Source: Parapedobacter deserti
GTDB lineage: Bacteria > Bacteroidota > Bacteroidia > Sphingobacteriales > Sphingobacteriaceae
Assembly (NCBI RefSeq): GCF_042646065.1
Contig: NZ_JBHRTA010000061.1
Location: forward strand, 1-64,000
Direction: 5' to 3'
Length of the DNA: 64,000 nt
Shown here: positions 54,123 through 63,214 of the stretch, one piece after another
Layout of the letters: each line of letters opens with the position of its first letter
Position numbering within the stretch: the stretch's first letter is position 1
Made by a program: the position numbers and the translations under genes
The notes under the pieces: model-generated
Told to the model about the DNA's origin: nothing
Databases searched by the model: none
The model's input: only the letters and a program-made list of their open reading frames with translations

Positions 54123-55400
54123 ATGAAGAAAATCACGTATATTACCATTGTGGCGCTGGCCTTGTCTACGACAGGCTGGGCGCAGCGAACCGATGTCAAC
54201 TATGACGAATCAAAAGTACCTGCTTATACGTTGCCGGCGCTGCTGGTGACCGATGGCGGACAGCAGGTTACCACCGTTGCGCAATGGGAGCAGGAGCGGC
54301 GGCCCGAGATCCTGGAGCACTTCACTTCCCAGATGTACGGGCGCACGCCAACGGCACATATTCCCGTGCGATATGAGGTGCTCACCGAAGATCCGCAAGC
54401 GCTTGGCGGCAGGGCCACCAGCCGGCAGGTCAGGCTCATCTTCAGCAACGGCCAGAAAACGCAGGAAGCCCTTTTGCTGCTGTACCTGCCCAACCATGTG
54501 GCGGGCCCGGCGCCCATGTTTGTCGGTTATAATTTCAAGGGCAACCACAGCACTACGCTTGATACTACCATTCTGTATTCGAAAAACTTCGCCCTGGTAA
54601 AAGAGCCCGGCCATCCCGACTGGGAGCGGGGCTGCCAAACCAACCGGTGGGCGTACGAAGACATCATCGGCCGTGGTTATGGCGTGGCCACCATGTGTTA
54701 TCACGATATTTTCCCCGATAAGCCGGGCTTGAAAGACCATAGCGTCGTTTCGCTCTTCCCGGGCTACGGCGAAGGAGGGAGAGCCCCGGACGAGTGGCAG
54801 GCTATCGGTGCCTGGGCTTGGGGTTCCAGCCGTATTTTGGACTATCTGGCTACTGACCCCCGTGTGGATATGGAACGCGTTGCTATCATGGGCCATTCCC
54901 GGCAAGGCAAGGCCGCACTGTGGGCCGGCGCGCAGGATACGCGCTTCAAAGTCGTGATTTCCAATAATTCAGGCGCCGGCGGCGCTGCCCTTTCCCGGCG
55001 TAAATATGGTGAGACCATTGCCATAGTGAGCAGCATCAAGCCTGCTTGGTTTTGCCGTGCGCTTGATCAGTACCACGGCCGCGAAGAAGCGATGCCGTTT
55101 GATCAGCACCAGCTTATTGCGCTGATGGCGCCGCGGGCCGTATATGTCGCCAGCGCTGAGCGCGATCAATGGGCTGACCCTAAGGGCGAGTATCTGGCGG
55201 CTTACCACGCCGGTCCGGTTTACGAGCTGTATGGGCTGAAGGGCCTGCCCTCCCTTACGATGCCCGCTATTCATCAGCCCATTATGAATGACGTGGGGTA
55301 TCATATACGTGCCGGCAAGCACGACGTCACGGCATACGATTGGCAGGCTTTTCTGGACTTTGCAGATAAGCATTTCGAAGTGAGCACAGTATCTCCATAA
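54123..55400 (+). CDS. CE15-type glucuronoyl (4-O-methyl-glucuronoyl) esterase, secreted
   Basis: 425 residues. A signal peptide (ITIVALALSTTGWAQ) is followed by an alpha/beta-hydrolase domain. The segment IMGHSRQGKAALWAGAQDTR holds nucleophile Ser259 in the G-H-S-R-x-G-K signature of CE15, and ISNNSGAGGAALSRRKYGE plus the late DVGYHIRAGKHDVTAYDW (His400) are also typical of bacterial members. CE15 enzymes cleave the ester between lignin alcohols and glucuronic acid on xylan. It is the only enzyme in locus 3 and sits 19 bases after SusD. The open frame extends back to 54060, but ATG 54123 starts the signal peptide. Some relatives are annotated acetyl xylan esterase, a less likely reading. Confidence 0.85.
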   Translation: MKKITYITIVALALSTTGWAQRTDVNYDESKVPAYTLPALLVTDGGQQVTTVAQWEQERRPEILEHFTSQMYGRTPTAHIPVRYEVLTEDPQALGGRATSRQVRLIFSNGQKTQEALLLLYLPNHVAGPAPMFVGYNFKGNHSTTLDTTILYSKNFALVKEPGHPDWERGCQTNRWAYEDIIGRGYGVATMCYHDIFPDKPGLKDHSVVSLFPGYGEGGRAPDEWQAIGAWAWGSSRILDYLATDPRVDMERVAIMGHSRQGKAALWAGAQDTRFKVVISNNSGAGGAALSRRKYGETIAIVSSIKPAWFCRALDQYHGREEAMPFDQHQLIALMAPRAVYVASAERDQWADPKGEYLAAYHAGPVYELYGLKGLPSLTMPAIHQPIMNDVGYHIRAGKHDVTAYDWQAFLDFADKHFEVSTVSP

Positions 55401-55415
55401 TCGGCAAAGCCGCAA

Positions 55416-55450
55416 GCTGCACCGGATGCGTTTGGAGCATCCGGTGCAGC
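55416..55450 (+). terminator. Strong hairpin terminator after the CE15 gene
   Basis: GCTGCACCGGATGC (55416-55429) and GCATCCGGTGCAGC (55437-55450) form a perfect 14-bp stem with a 7-base loop, 15 bases after the CE15 stop. There is no T-tract, so it may act as a transcript end-protecting hairpin or a Rho-assisted end. It separates loci 3 and 4. The rest of 55451-55664 holds no gene I can support. Confidence 0.65.
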
Positions 55451-55664
55451 GTTGTGCCAGATAAGATGGCGCGGTGTCATCCAGCGTCCACGGCCCGGTC
55501 AGTTCGCCGCTTCAGACCGGGCGATGCCGAAGGCGTATTTGCCGGTTTTCGTAGAGCTGGAGTCGGCTCACCTACGGCTGCCTTCAAGTCGGCCGATATA
55601 TGGCGTTCTGGAGATAAATGCCGTATCTTTAGCGGGCTTCACGTCAGGGGGCAAACGAAAAGGC

Positions 55665-56213
55665 ATGGGTTCAACCTTCGTAACGTACTGGAATGAATTG
55701 AGAGCAGGCAACAAGGAGGCTCTGTATTCGCTATACACCGCGCTTTATTTCCACATGGTCCGTGATGGCTTACGTATCGGGGCCGATGAGGATCTGACTA
55801 AAGACTGCATCAACCAGCTGTTTTTGAAGCTCTGGGAGCGGCGTGCGCACCTCAAACCGGTAGCCGAGGTGCGCGGATACCTGATGACGGCTTTTCAGCA
55901 CCTTGTGCATGACGAATTGCATGATCGCCGCAGGCTTGGCCAGGCGCTGGATCACCTGGCTGCTGAAATACCGAAAGCCGAACGATCGTATGAAGAAATC
56001 CTCATCAGCAGCCAACATTCAGACGAGCGGCGCATGCGGTTGGGCGAAGCCCTCTCAAAGCTTACGCCCAAGCAACTTGAGCTGATCAGGCTGAAGTTTT
56101 TCGAAAACCGGACCTATGAAGAAATCGCCTATCGGGAAAGCATTTCCATCAAAACCGCTTATAATACCATTTACGATGCTGTAAAGCGGTTGCGGACGCT
56201 GCTGAAACCCTAG
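55665..56213 (+). CDS. ECF (RpoE-like) RNA polymerase sigma factor of locus 4
   Basis: 182 residues. Region 2 reads VTYWNELRAGNKEALYSLYT, then RIGADEDLTKDCINQLFLKL and WERRAHLK; region 4 reads LTPKQLELIRLKFFENRTYE, EIAYRESISIKTAYNTIYDA. The open frame reaches back to 55452 but the first 71 codons show no sigma similarity, so ATG 55665 is chosen. It is followed by FecR, SusC with STN, SusD, cyanophycinase and isoaspartyl peptidase in one direction with small gaps. It is expected to switch on this transporter in response to its ligand. Confidence 0.88.
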   Translation: MGSTFVTYWNELRAGNKEALYSLYTALYFHMVRDGLRIGADEDLTKDCINQLFLKLWERRAHLKPVAEVRGYLMTAFQHLVHDELHDRRRLGQALDHLAAEIPKAERSYEEILISSQHSDERRMRLGEALSKLTPKQLELIRLKFFENRTYEEIAYRESISIKTAYNTIYDAVKRLRTLLKP

Positions 56214-56308
56214 CAGCGGTACTTGCAACCAAAACTTTCTTTTTTTTTAAAAAAAACCTTAGGAAAAAAGGCTAATCTGTCAGTCTTTAATAGAAAATCA
56301 GGAGCTCC

Positions 56309-57364
56309 ATGGACTTTGAACGTTACGATGTAATCGATTTCGTCTGCGATCACAGCTTTCAGCAGTACTGTTTGGGGCAAGACGAGGCGGCTTGTCACTT
56401 TTGGGCCGGGTGGATAGCCGCTCATCCCGAAAAGGGTGCCGCTGTTGCCGAAGCTAAAGCACTATTCGCGCTGCTGAGTGCGAGGCAGGGCAATTTACAA
56501 GAGCAGCTCCGCCAGCTTAAACTCGGGCTCATAGGGGCAGAGGACTTCAAAAAGCAGATCGCCGGCGTACCGCCGGTAGGCGCAGGCCAGCGAAAGCCGC
56601 TGGCGCGGGCCATGCGGTTTGCGATCCCGATCGGAGTGGCAGCGGTCGGCGCACTGTGCTTCCTGACCATGCGCTATTGGCCGGAAGCAGGCTTTCCAAC
56701 TCCTGAATTTTCGGAGCAACTCGCACCCTCCGAAACCGTGGGCGCGCGCAAAACGATCACCTTGCCAGATGGGACGGTGGTTCTACTGGCTGATAGCAGC
56801 AACATCCGCACAGCGGACGGCTTCGGCCGTACCAATCGCACCGTTTATTTGACCGGGCAGGCATATTTCGATGTTACGCATCAGGCGGACCGGCCGTTTA
56901 CGGTGCTCGGCACACTGACCAAAACGGTTGTCTTAGGCACGGCGTTCACCGTGAGGGAAGATGTCCATGCCGGCATTGCCGAGGTCACATTGCTACGCGG
57001 TAAGGTCGAGGTCAACCCCCGGAAGCATCCCGGTCAGGTTGCAACCATTCTGCCGGCACAGCGGTACGTATACCGGCAGGACAGGCCCGCCAATGGAAAG
57101 CGGGATACGATTCTGGCAGCTCCTAGGGAAGTGGCCTGGGCAAAGCAGACATTCGATTTTGAAAACGATCCGTTAGAAACCATCATCGAGGAGCTAAGCG
57201 CTTGGTACGGTATCCAAGCCCGGTTTGACGATCAAGACGTGAAGCACTACCGGTATACGGGCCGCTTCCAGGGCGAAAGCATTCAGCAGATCCTGGAGTC
57301 GCTGCAGCTCTCTTATCCGTTCCATTTCCGTATGAAAGGTAACACATTATATATCAGCAAGTAA
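56309..57364 (+). CDS. FecR family anti-sigma factor of locus 4
   Basis: 351 residues. The cytoplasmic N-terminus (FWAGWIAAHPEKGAAVAEAK) is followed by one membrane segment at about 103-122 (FAIPIGVAAVGALCFLTM). The periplasmic FecR domain (RKTITLPDGTVVLLADSSNI, VYLTGQAYFDVTHQADRPF, VVLGTAFTVRE) and a C-terminal DUF4974-like part (QTFDFENDPLETIIEELSAW, YGIQARF) complete it. It partners the ECF sigma factor just upstream and the STN domain of the SusC starting 42 bases downstream. The 95-base spacer before it contains a T9A8 tract and CCTTAGG, similar in style to the spacer before the locus 3 FecR. Confidence 0.9.
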   Translation: MDFERYDVIDFVCDHSFQQYCLGQDEAACHFWAGWIAAHPEKGAAVAEAKALFALLSARQGNLQEQLRQLKLGLIGAEDFKKQIAGVPPVGAGQRKPLARAMRFAIPIGVAAVGALCFLTMRYWPEAGFPTPEFSEQLAPSETVGARKTITLPDGTVVLLADSSNIRTADGFGRTNRTVYLTGQAYFDVTHQADRPFTVLGTLTKTVVLGTAFTVREDVHAGIAEVTLLRGKVEVNPRKHPGQVATILPAQRYVYRQDRPANGKRDTILAAPREVAWAKQTFDFENDPLETIIEELSAWYGIQARFDDQDVKHYRYTGRFQGESIQQILESLQLSYPFHFRMKGNTLYISK

Positions 57365-57406
57365 ATATCACCAGATCATTCACTAACATATAATCCATTC
57401 CAAACT

Positions 57407-60400
57407 ATGACAAAAACACGTACTATTCGGCTATTGCAGACGAAGCTGCTGATGATGTTGATGGTTCCGTTCTGCATGAATAGTTACGCGGCCGCCCAGT
57501 TCAAGATCAATCTTGAGCAGCAAGGGCAGCCGTTGAAGGCTATTTTCAGGGAAGTTGAAAAACAGACCGATTACCGGTTTGTATACAGCAACAAGGTCAT
57601 TCCCGAGCAGCAGCGGGTCTCTGTACAGGCCAAAGATGCCACCTTGCAGGAAGTTATGGACCAATTGCTTGGGGGCCTCAATCTCACGTATACCATCCGG
57701 CAGGATGTGCTCGTGGTCATTTATCCCAGGGAAGATCCGGCCGAAGGCGCACAGGCCACGGTATCGGGCCGCGTGGTTGACGAGTCTGGCGCGCCGCTGT
57801 CGGGCGTAACCGTGCGGGTAAGCGCCACCAGCGCCAGCACCACTACCGATGGTAATGGAGCATACGCCATCCACGGCGTCGCAACGGGCCAAACCCTCCA
57901 TTTCTCGGCAATCGGCTTTGCGAGCCAGCAGGTGGTTTTCCGCAACCAACCGGTACTGGACGTTACGCTGATACGGGAAAACCGGGTGTTGGAAGAAGTA
58001 GCCGTGACCGGATATACCAGCTACCGCCGCGAACAGTCCAGCAGTGCCATTTCCACGGTGCACAGCGAGCAGATCAACCAAGTGCCTATGGGTTCGCTGG
58101 ATCAGATTCTGCAGGGGCGCGTAGCTGGCCTCAATGTCTCCGCGTCGTCCGGCCAGCCCGGTGCCAGCGCCAGTGTGGTCCTACGTGGCATCGGCAGCAT
58201 CAGCGGCAGCCGGGCGCCCCTATACGTCCTGGACGGGGTACCCATTGAATCGTCCTACTTCCAGACGCTCAATCCCGGCGATATCGCGCAGGTAACGGTG
58301 TTGAAAGACGCGTCGGCCAAAGCGCAGTACGGATCGCGAGGGTCCAACGGTGTAATCTTAATTACGTCAAAGAAAGGGAGTGCAGGCGGAGTCCGCGTCG
58401 ACTACCAGTCGCAATACGGGTTTTCTGATCTTACCAGCACCCGGTTTACAATGATGGATACCGAGCAGCGGCTTCGGTTTGAAGAGGAGGTGGGGCTGGA
58501 AATCGGACGGAACATTGGACCCGGTTGGACCTATTCTCCGCGCAATCCCAACTATGCATCCATGAATCCCGCTGAGCAGCAGCGGGCCGACCGGATACTG
58601 GATAGCCTGCGCGCCATCAACACAGACTGGCGCGATCTCTTTTTCCAGCAGAGCCAGTTTATGGAGCAGCAGGTCAGCGTAAGCGGGGGTAACGAGCAGG
58701 TGCGTTTCTACAACTCCCTAAACTACTACAAGCAAGACGGAATTGCACGGCGCACCGGCATGGACAGGTACTCGCTGCGCAGCAACGTTGATTTCCTGTC
58801 GGGCAAATTCTCCGGGCAGGTCAACCTCGGATTGGGGTATTCACAGTCCAGTTTCACCGAGGGCGAAGGTGGCACGGGTGTAGGGACCTCCATGGCTTCG
58901 GTGTATTATGCCCTGCCGTATGAGTACCCCTATGCCCCGGATGGCACATTGATCCATCCTGGCAACGCCGGAGACGACATCCTGGACTGGCGCGAAGGCA
59001 GCCAGGGGCTGGAAAGGCTACTCAACTCGAGTGATAAAAGCAATCAATTCAAATCGGTAATCGGAGTCCAGCTGGCCTATCAGTTGCTGCCCCAGTTGAA
59101 GGTCAGCACACGCGCCGGCATCGACTACCGCAATTCTACCGACCAGGTGTACATCAATCCCGACTCCTATTACGGATCGCGCAACAATTCGAACACCGTG
59201 GGCGGACAGGGCAAGTTCGGCGAGGGAAGCCGACAAAATTTCGGTATCATCTCCACTTCGGGCCTTACCTATGCCCAGTTGTTTGACGATGTACATGACG
59301 TAGAAGTCAATGCGTTTTACGAATATGTGTATGACAACTACCGCGCGTTCAGCTATACCGGCTACGGCATCGACGGGCGGCTTCCGGAAACCCCTGCGGG
59401 CATCGCATCGCCTAGCGAAACCTTCCTTCCCGGCCTTGGCGGCGGCCGCACACGCAGCGCGCTGATCTCTTACATTGGCACGGGCCGGTATACTTACGGA
59501 GGCAAATACACTCTCACGGCGAGCTATCGGTATGACGGGTCTACCAAGGTGGCCCGCCAAAACCGCTGGCGCGGCTTCTACTCGGTTGGCGCCAACTGGA
59601 ATGCAAAGGCTGAGTCGTTTCTTGAGCCCATCGAGTGGGTCAATGCGCTCAATGTGCGGAGCAGCTACGGCACTACCGCCAGCCCCTTCGGCAGCGACTT
59701 CGCATACCTGCCCACATTCAGCGTCAGCACCAGTTACGGTGGGCAGCCCGCCATTCGGCCCGGCAATCCCGGCAATCCCGAATACGATTGGGAATATGTC
59801 GAAGAGTTTGATGTAGGTATTGATTTAGGCCTTTTCGGGGGCAGCCGGCTGTCACTTTCGGTAGACTATTACAACCGGTTAACCAACAATATGTTCGTTG
59901 AGCAGTCGCTGTCGGCCACGTCAGGCTTCAGCAGCTTACAGCTCAGTACCGGCAAGATGCGCAACCGCGGCGTTGAAGTCAGCATCGCCGGCGACGTGAT
60001 CCGGTCGGCCGATTTTACCTGGTCGCTTGGTGCCGATGTCGCCTACAACAAAAACACGATCCTTGCGCTGGGCAACGGTTTGGACAACCTGCCCGACGGG
60101 GATACGCGCGTACTGAAAATCGGCATGCCCTACGGCACTTATCTTGCCCCCCAGTGGGCCGGTGTAGATCCGCAAACGGGCGAGCCCCAGTACTACACGC
60201 TCGATGGGCAGATCACCAAGACCTACAATGCCGAGGCGCTCAACACCACCAGATCCGGAAGCCTGTATCCATCCTTTACGGGTGGCTTTCACACCGGCAT
60301 CCGCTATAAGGGGCTGTCCATGAATGCGTTGTTCTCATTTGTGTCAGACGTTATGCGTTGGAACAACGAGGATTTCTACAACGAGAACCAGCGTTATATG

Positions 60401-60739
60401 ACCAGCAACCAGAGCCTGCGGATGCTGGAAGACCGGTGGAAGCAACCCGGCGACCAGGCCATCCTGCAGCGCATTGACATTCCGCGGCAGTTTACCTCCA
60501 AAGACATCCAAGATGCGTCATACCTGCGCCTGCGCAACGTGAGGCTGGCCTACAGCCTGCCGGCCGGTCTGCTGGACCGCTGGCAGGTGATCAGCGGGGT
60601 ACACCTGTTTGTGCAGGGCCAAAACCTGCTCACGTGGACTTCGTGGCGCGGCCTGGACCCTGAAAATAACCGGGTATATGGGCGCTTTGAATATCCTGCC
60701 GCGCGTACGTTTACAGCAGGACTGAATGTTAACTTCTAA
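57407..60739 (+). CDS. SusC/RagA family TonB-linked transporter with STN domain (locus 4, candidate cyanophycin-fragment importer)
   Basis: 1110 residues. After the signal peptide (FCMNSYAAAQ) an STN domain spans about 32-105 (INLEQQGQPLKAIFREVEKQ; YRFVYSNKVIPEQQRVSV). A carboxypeptidase-regulatory-like domain (VSGRVVDESGAPLSGVTVRV), LEEVAVTGYTSYRREQSSSA, the plug (SVVLRGIGSISGSRAPLYVL; VTVLKDASAKAQYGSRGSNG) and the barrel ending in TFTAGLNVNF follow. The TonB-box region deviates from the usual VVVGYGT. With SusD, 12 bases downstream, it forms an uptake complex. Because the only enzymes of the operon are cyanophycinase and isoaspartyl peptidase, the likely substrate is a peptide rather than a glycan; this is inference from context. 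Confidence 0.92.
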   Translation: MTKTRTIRLLQTKLLMMLMVPFCMNSYAAAQFKINLEQQGQPLKAIFREVEKQTDYRFVYSNKVIPEQQRVSVQAKDATLQEVMDQLLGGLNLTYTIRQDVLVVIYPREDPAEGAQATVSGRVVDESGAPLSGVTVRVSATSASTTTDGNGAYAIHGVATGQTLHFSAIGFASQQVVFRNQPVLDVTLIRENRVLEEVAVTGYTSYRREQSSSAISTVHSEQINQVPMGSLDQILQGRVAGLNVSASSGQPGASASVVLRGIGSISGSRAPLYVLDGVPIESSYFQTLNPGDIAQVTVLKDASAKAQYGSRGSNGVILITSKKGSAGGVRVDYQSQYGFSDLTSTRFTMMDTEQRLRFEEEVGLEIGRNIGPGWTYSPRNPNYASMNPAEQQRADRILDSLRAINTDWRDLFFQQSQFMEQQVSVSGGNEQVRFYNSLNYYKQDGIARRTGMDRYSLRSNVDFLSGKFSGQVNLGLGYSQSSFTEGEGGTGVGTSMASVYYALPYEYPYAPDGTLIHPGNAGDDILDWREGSQGLERLLNSSDKSNQFKSVIGVQLAYQLLPQLKVSTRAGIDYRNSTDQVYINPDSYYGSRNNSNTVGGQGKFGEGSRQNFGIISTSGLTYAQLFDDVHDVEVNAFYEYVYDNYRAFSYTGYGIDGRLPETPAGIASPSETFLPGLGGGRTRSALISYIGTGRYTYGGKYTLTASYRYDGSTKVARQNRWRGFYSVGANWNAKAESFLEPIEWVNALNVRSSYGTTASPFGSDFAYLPTFSVSTSYGGQPAIRPGNPGNPEYDWEYVEEFDVGIDLGLFGGSRLSLSVDYYNRLTNNMFVEQSLSATSGFSSLQLSTGKMRNRGVEVSIAGDVIRSADFTWSLGADVAYNKNTILALGNGLDNLPDGDTRVLKIGMPYGTYLAPQWAGVDPQTGEPQYYTLDGQITKTYNAEALNTTRSGSLYPSFTGGFHTGIRYKGLSMNALFSFVSDVMRWNNEDFYNENQRYMTSNQSLRMLEDRWKQPGDQAILQRIDIPRQFTSKDIQDASYLRLRNVRLAYSLPAGLLDRWQVISGVHLFVQGQNLLTWTSWRGLDPENNRVYGRFEYPAARTFTAGLNVNF

Positions 60740-60751
60740 CCGATAGAGACG

Positions 60752-62146
60752 ATGAAAATGCGATCAATCAAACAATCCATATTGGGGCTTGCGGCAGCGA
60801 TGCTGGCATCATGCAACGCGCTTGACCTGGGCCCTACCGACACCATTGACCCCTCCAGGGCATTCCGCAACGTAAACGACCTGAATATGGGGCTGTTAGG
60901 TGCTTACGCCGTGCTGGACTTTACGCTCATCGGTGTCACCAGCGTTGTTAGCGATGAGGCCGTTATGCCTGAAGAAAACACAGTGAGCAACTCCGATGCC
61001 TATCGCTGGCTTTATACGTCGAGCAGCGGCTCGGTTACCAGTGCCTTCGCCGAATACTACATGGCTATTGACCGGGCCAACCGCGTACTTGCCGCTATGG
61101 ATCAGGTGTCTGCAGCCAATGCCGCGGAGGAGCAGCTCAAAGCCCGTTACCGCGGCGAGCTCCTCGCCCTGCGGGCGTATGCCCACTTTGAGCTGCTCCG
61201 CGCGTATGCCTCGGCATATGAACCAGGCGCGCTCGGGGTGCCCTACATGAAGGAGTCGGCTATCGGCAGCCCCACGCGTGCTCCCTTCGAAGCCGTCGTC
61301 GCCAACCTCTATGGTGACCTGGCGACGGCCAAATCGCTCATACCTTCCGATTTTACGGACCGTACGCGGATTACCTCGGCAGCTGTCAGTGCCATGCAGG
61401 CACGGGTAGCCCTCTACGCGCGTGACTGGGAACTGGCCCATCAGTATGCCAGTGAGGCCATCGAGCGGGCCCCCTTGGCAGACCGAAGCGATTTTGCCGA
61501 TATCTGGGTAGACCAAAGCCAAGCTGAAGTTATCTGGAAGCTCAGCCGCGTTGTGGGCGACAGTCGCATCGGTGGCTTTTACTTTCGCGAGGCCGGGGGG
61601 ATTGCGCTGTATGCGCCCTCCCAGAAATTGATGGCCACCTATGACCGCAACAACGACATCCGGTTCAGCGCCTACGTATCGCACCAACCCGGCCGCGGGG
61701 CCGGCAAATCCGAATACCTGGTGGAGAAATACCGGGGCGGCGATCCGGATGCACCCGGGCTTACTGACATCAAGCTATTCCGCACGGGCGAGCTTTACTT
61801 GATCAAAGCCGAAGCCCTGGCTGAGGACAACCAAATCAGTGCGGCCAACGAAGCCCTGAATACCTTGCGTTCGCAGCGCATAGCCGGCTATGCCGACCGG
61901 CATTACGGCGGCAAAGACGACCTGATCCAGGCCGTTTATGAAGAGCGCTACAAAGAGCTCGCCTTTGAAGGACACCGATTCTTCGACCTCCGGCGCCGGC
62001 GTCTACCGGTCGAGCGGTCACCGTTAGACGCCGCAAACACCAGCGGGGCATTGACGCTCACGCCCAACCAGGCGCAATATGCACTGCCCATCCCCACCGA
62101 TGAGCTTAGGGTCAATCCAAACATGGAGCAAAACCCCAACTACTAA
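60752..62146 (+). CDS. SusD/RagB family lipoprotein (locus 4)
   Basis: 464 residues, short for SusD. The lipoprotein signal ILGLAAAMLASC is followed by NALDLGPTDTIDPSRAFRNV. TPR-like helices (ARYRGELLALRAYAHFELLR) and the C-terminal signature YEERYKELAFEGHRFFDLRR, then ALPIPTDELRVNPNMEQNPN, identify the family. It starts 12 bases after SusC and ends three bases before the cyanophycinase start, so the four genes are tightly linked. Ligand is inferred to be cyanophycin or its beta-Asp-Arg fragments from the neighbours; nothing in the sequence itself proves it. Confidence 0.9.
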   Translation: MKMRSIKQSILGLAAAMLASCNALDLGPTDTIDPSRAFRNVNDLNMGLLGAYAVLDFTLIGVTSVVSDEAVMPEENTVSNSDAYRWLYTSSSGSVTSAFAEYYMAIDRANRVLAAMDQVSAANAAEEQLKARYRGELLALRAYAHFELLRAYASAYEPGALGVPYMKESAIGSPTRAPFEAVVANLYGDLATAKSLIPSDFTDRTRITSAAVSAMQARVALYARDWELAHQYASEAIERAPLADRSDFADIWVDQSQAEVIWKLSRVVGDSRIGGFYFREAGGIALYAPSQKLMATYDRNNDIRFSAYVSHQPGRGAGKSEYLVEKYRGGDPDAPGLTDIKLFRTGELYLIKAEALAEDNQISAANEALNTLRSQRIAGYADRHYGGKDDLIQAVYEERYKELAFEGHRFFDLRRRRLPVERSPLDAANTSGALTLTPNQAQYALPIPTDELRVNPNMEQNPNY

Positions 62147-62149
62147 GGT

Positions 62150-63214
62150 ATGGATAAAACGTTGGGATTGGCTGGTCTGTCATTATTGCTCGCGTGTATG
62201 TGCTGCAAGGGAGCCGCTGAGGCGGGGCCGTCGCCATCGCGGGGTAGCCATGCACCGGATTTGCGGCCGGCATCGCTGGGCATCGTCGGCGATACGGCCG
62301 ACGTACAGACAGTTACCCGGGGAGGCTTGGTGCTGATGGGAGGCGGCAGGGATGTCGACGCCGCCTTCCAGTGGATGATAGCCCGGGCTGGCGGTGGTGA
62401 TGCCGTCATCATCCGTGCGTCCGGCACGGATGCCTACAATCCCTATGTCAGCGCATTGGGCACACTGAATTCGGTAGAAACACTCAAGATAGATTCCCGC
62501 GCGTTGGCCAACGACGAGCGCGTGGCGCAGGCCATCCGCAATGCCGAGCTGCTGTTTATTGCCGGGGGCGACCAGTCGAATTATGTCGCGTACTGGAAGG
62601 GCACCAAGGTCCAGGAGGCCATCAACTTCCTGCTCAACGAGAAGAAGGTGCCGGTTGGCGGCACCAGTGCCGGATGCGCCATCTTGGGCAGCAGTTATTT
62701 CACCGGAGCGCAGGGCAGTGTCACCTCGGATGAGGCGCTGTCCAACCCGATGGGGGGCAGGGTGGCCATCGGCCATGACGATTTCCTGCACGCACCGTTT
62801 TTGTCGCGGCTCATTACCGACCAGCACTATCTAGCACGGTCGCGTCAGGGCCGCTCCATGGTATTCCTTAGTGCGTTGCAGGCTGCCGGGGCAGGCGAAG
62901 CCCGCGCTATTGCCGTGGATGAGCGGACTGCCGTCTGCATTGACGAAGCCGGGCTGGCCCAGGTCGTCGGCGAGAGCAGCGCCTTTTTTCTGCGTGCGGC
63001 TCCGGATAAACCCCCCGAAGTATACACCGCCGGTGAGCCGCTGGAATGGAACCACGGCCAGCAGGCGGTGGCCGTCTATGAAATCGCCGGCAGCTTGCAG
63101 GGAGCGGGGGCCTTCAACGTATCCGACTTCAGGCATGGCCAGCCTCAGGGCGGCCTATGGCAGTGGTGGTGGGTCGAAAACGGAAAACTATATCAAAAAC
63201 AACAACAACCATGA
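62150..63214 (+). CDS. Secreted cyanophycinase (peptidase family S51)
   Basis: 354 residues. The N-terminus LGLAGLSLLLACMCC is a lipoprotein-like signal, so it acts outside the cytoplasm, unlike cyanobacterial CphB. Key residues, by my recollection of CphB, are all present: Gln142 in GGDQSN, nucleophile Ser173 in GGTSAGCA (31 residues later, the same spacing as Gln101/Ser132 in CphB), His226 in TDQHYLARSRQGR with Arg230, Arg232 and Arg235 at the spacing of the CphB substrate arginines, and Glu258 in VDERTAV. The enzyme cleaves cyanophycin to beta-Asp-Arg dipeptides. It lies three bases after SusD and overlaps the isoaspartyl peptidase by ATGA. Extracellular cyanophycinases (CphE) are known in other bacteria. 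Confidence 0.88.
   Translation: MDKTLGLAGLSLLLACMCCKGAAEAGPSPSRGSHAPDLRPASLGIVGDTADVQTVTRGGLVLMGGGRDVDAAFQWMIARAGGGDAVIIRASGTDAYNPYVSALGTLNSVETLKIDSRALANDERVAQAIRNAELLFIAGGDQSNYVAYWKGTKVQEAINFLLNEKKVPVGGTSAGCAILGSSYFTGAQGSVTSDEALSNPMGGRVAIGHDDFLHAPFLSRLITDQHYLARSRQGRSMVFLSALQAAGAGEARAIAVDERTAVCIDEAGLAQVVGESSAFFLRAAPDKPPEVYTAGEPLEWNHGQQAVAVYEIAGSLQGAGAFNVSDFRHGQPQGGLWQWWWVENGKLYQKQQQP

Noticed and set aside
55452..55664. N-terminal extension of the locus 4 sigma factor
   Set aside because: Seventy-one upstream codons have no sigma similarity and begin right after a terminator hairpin.
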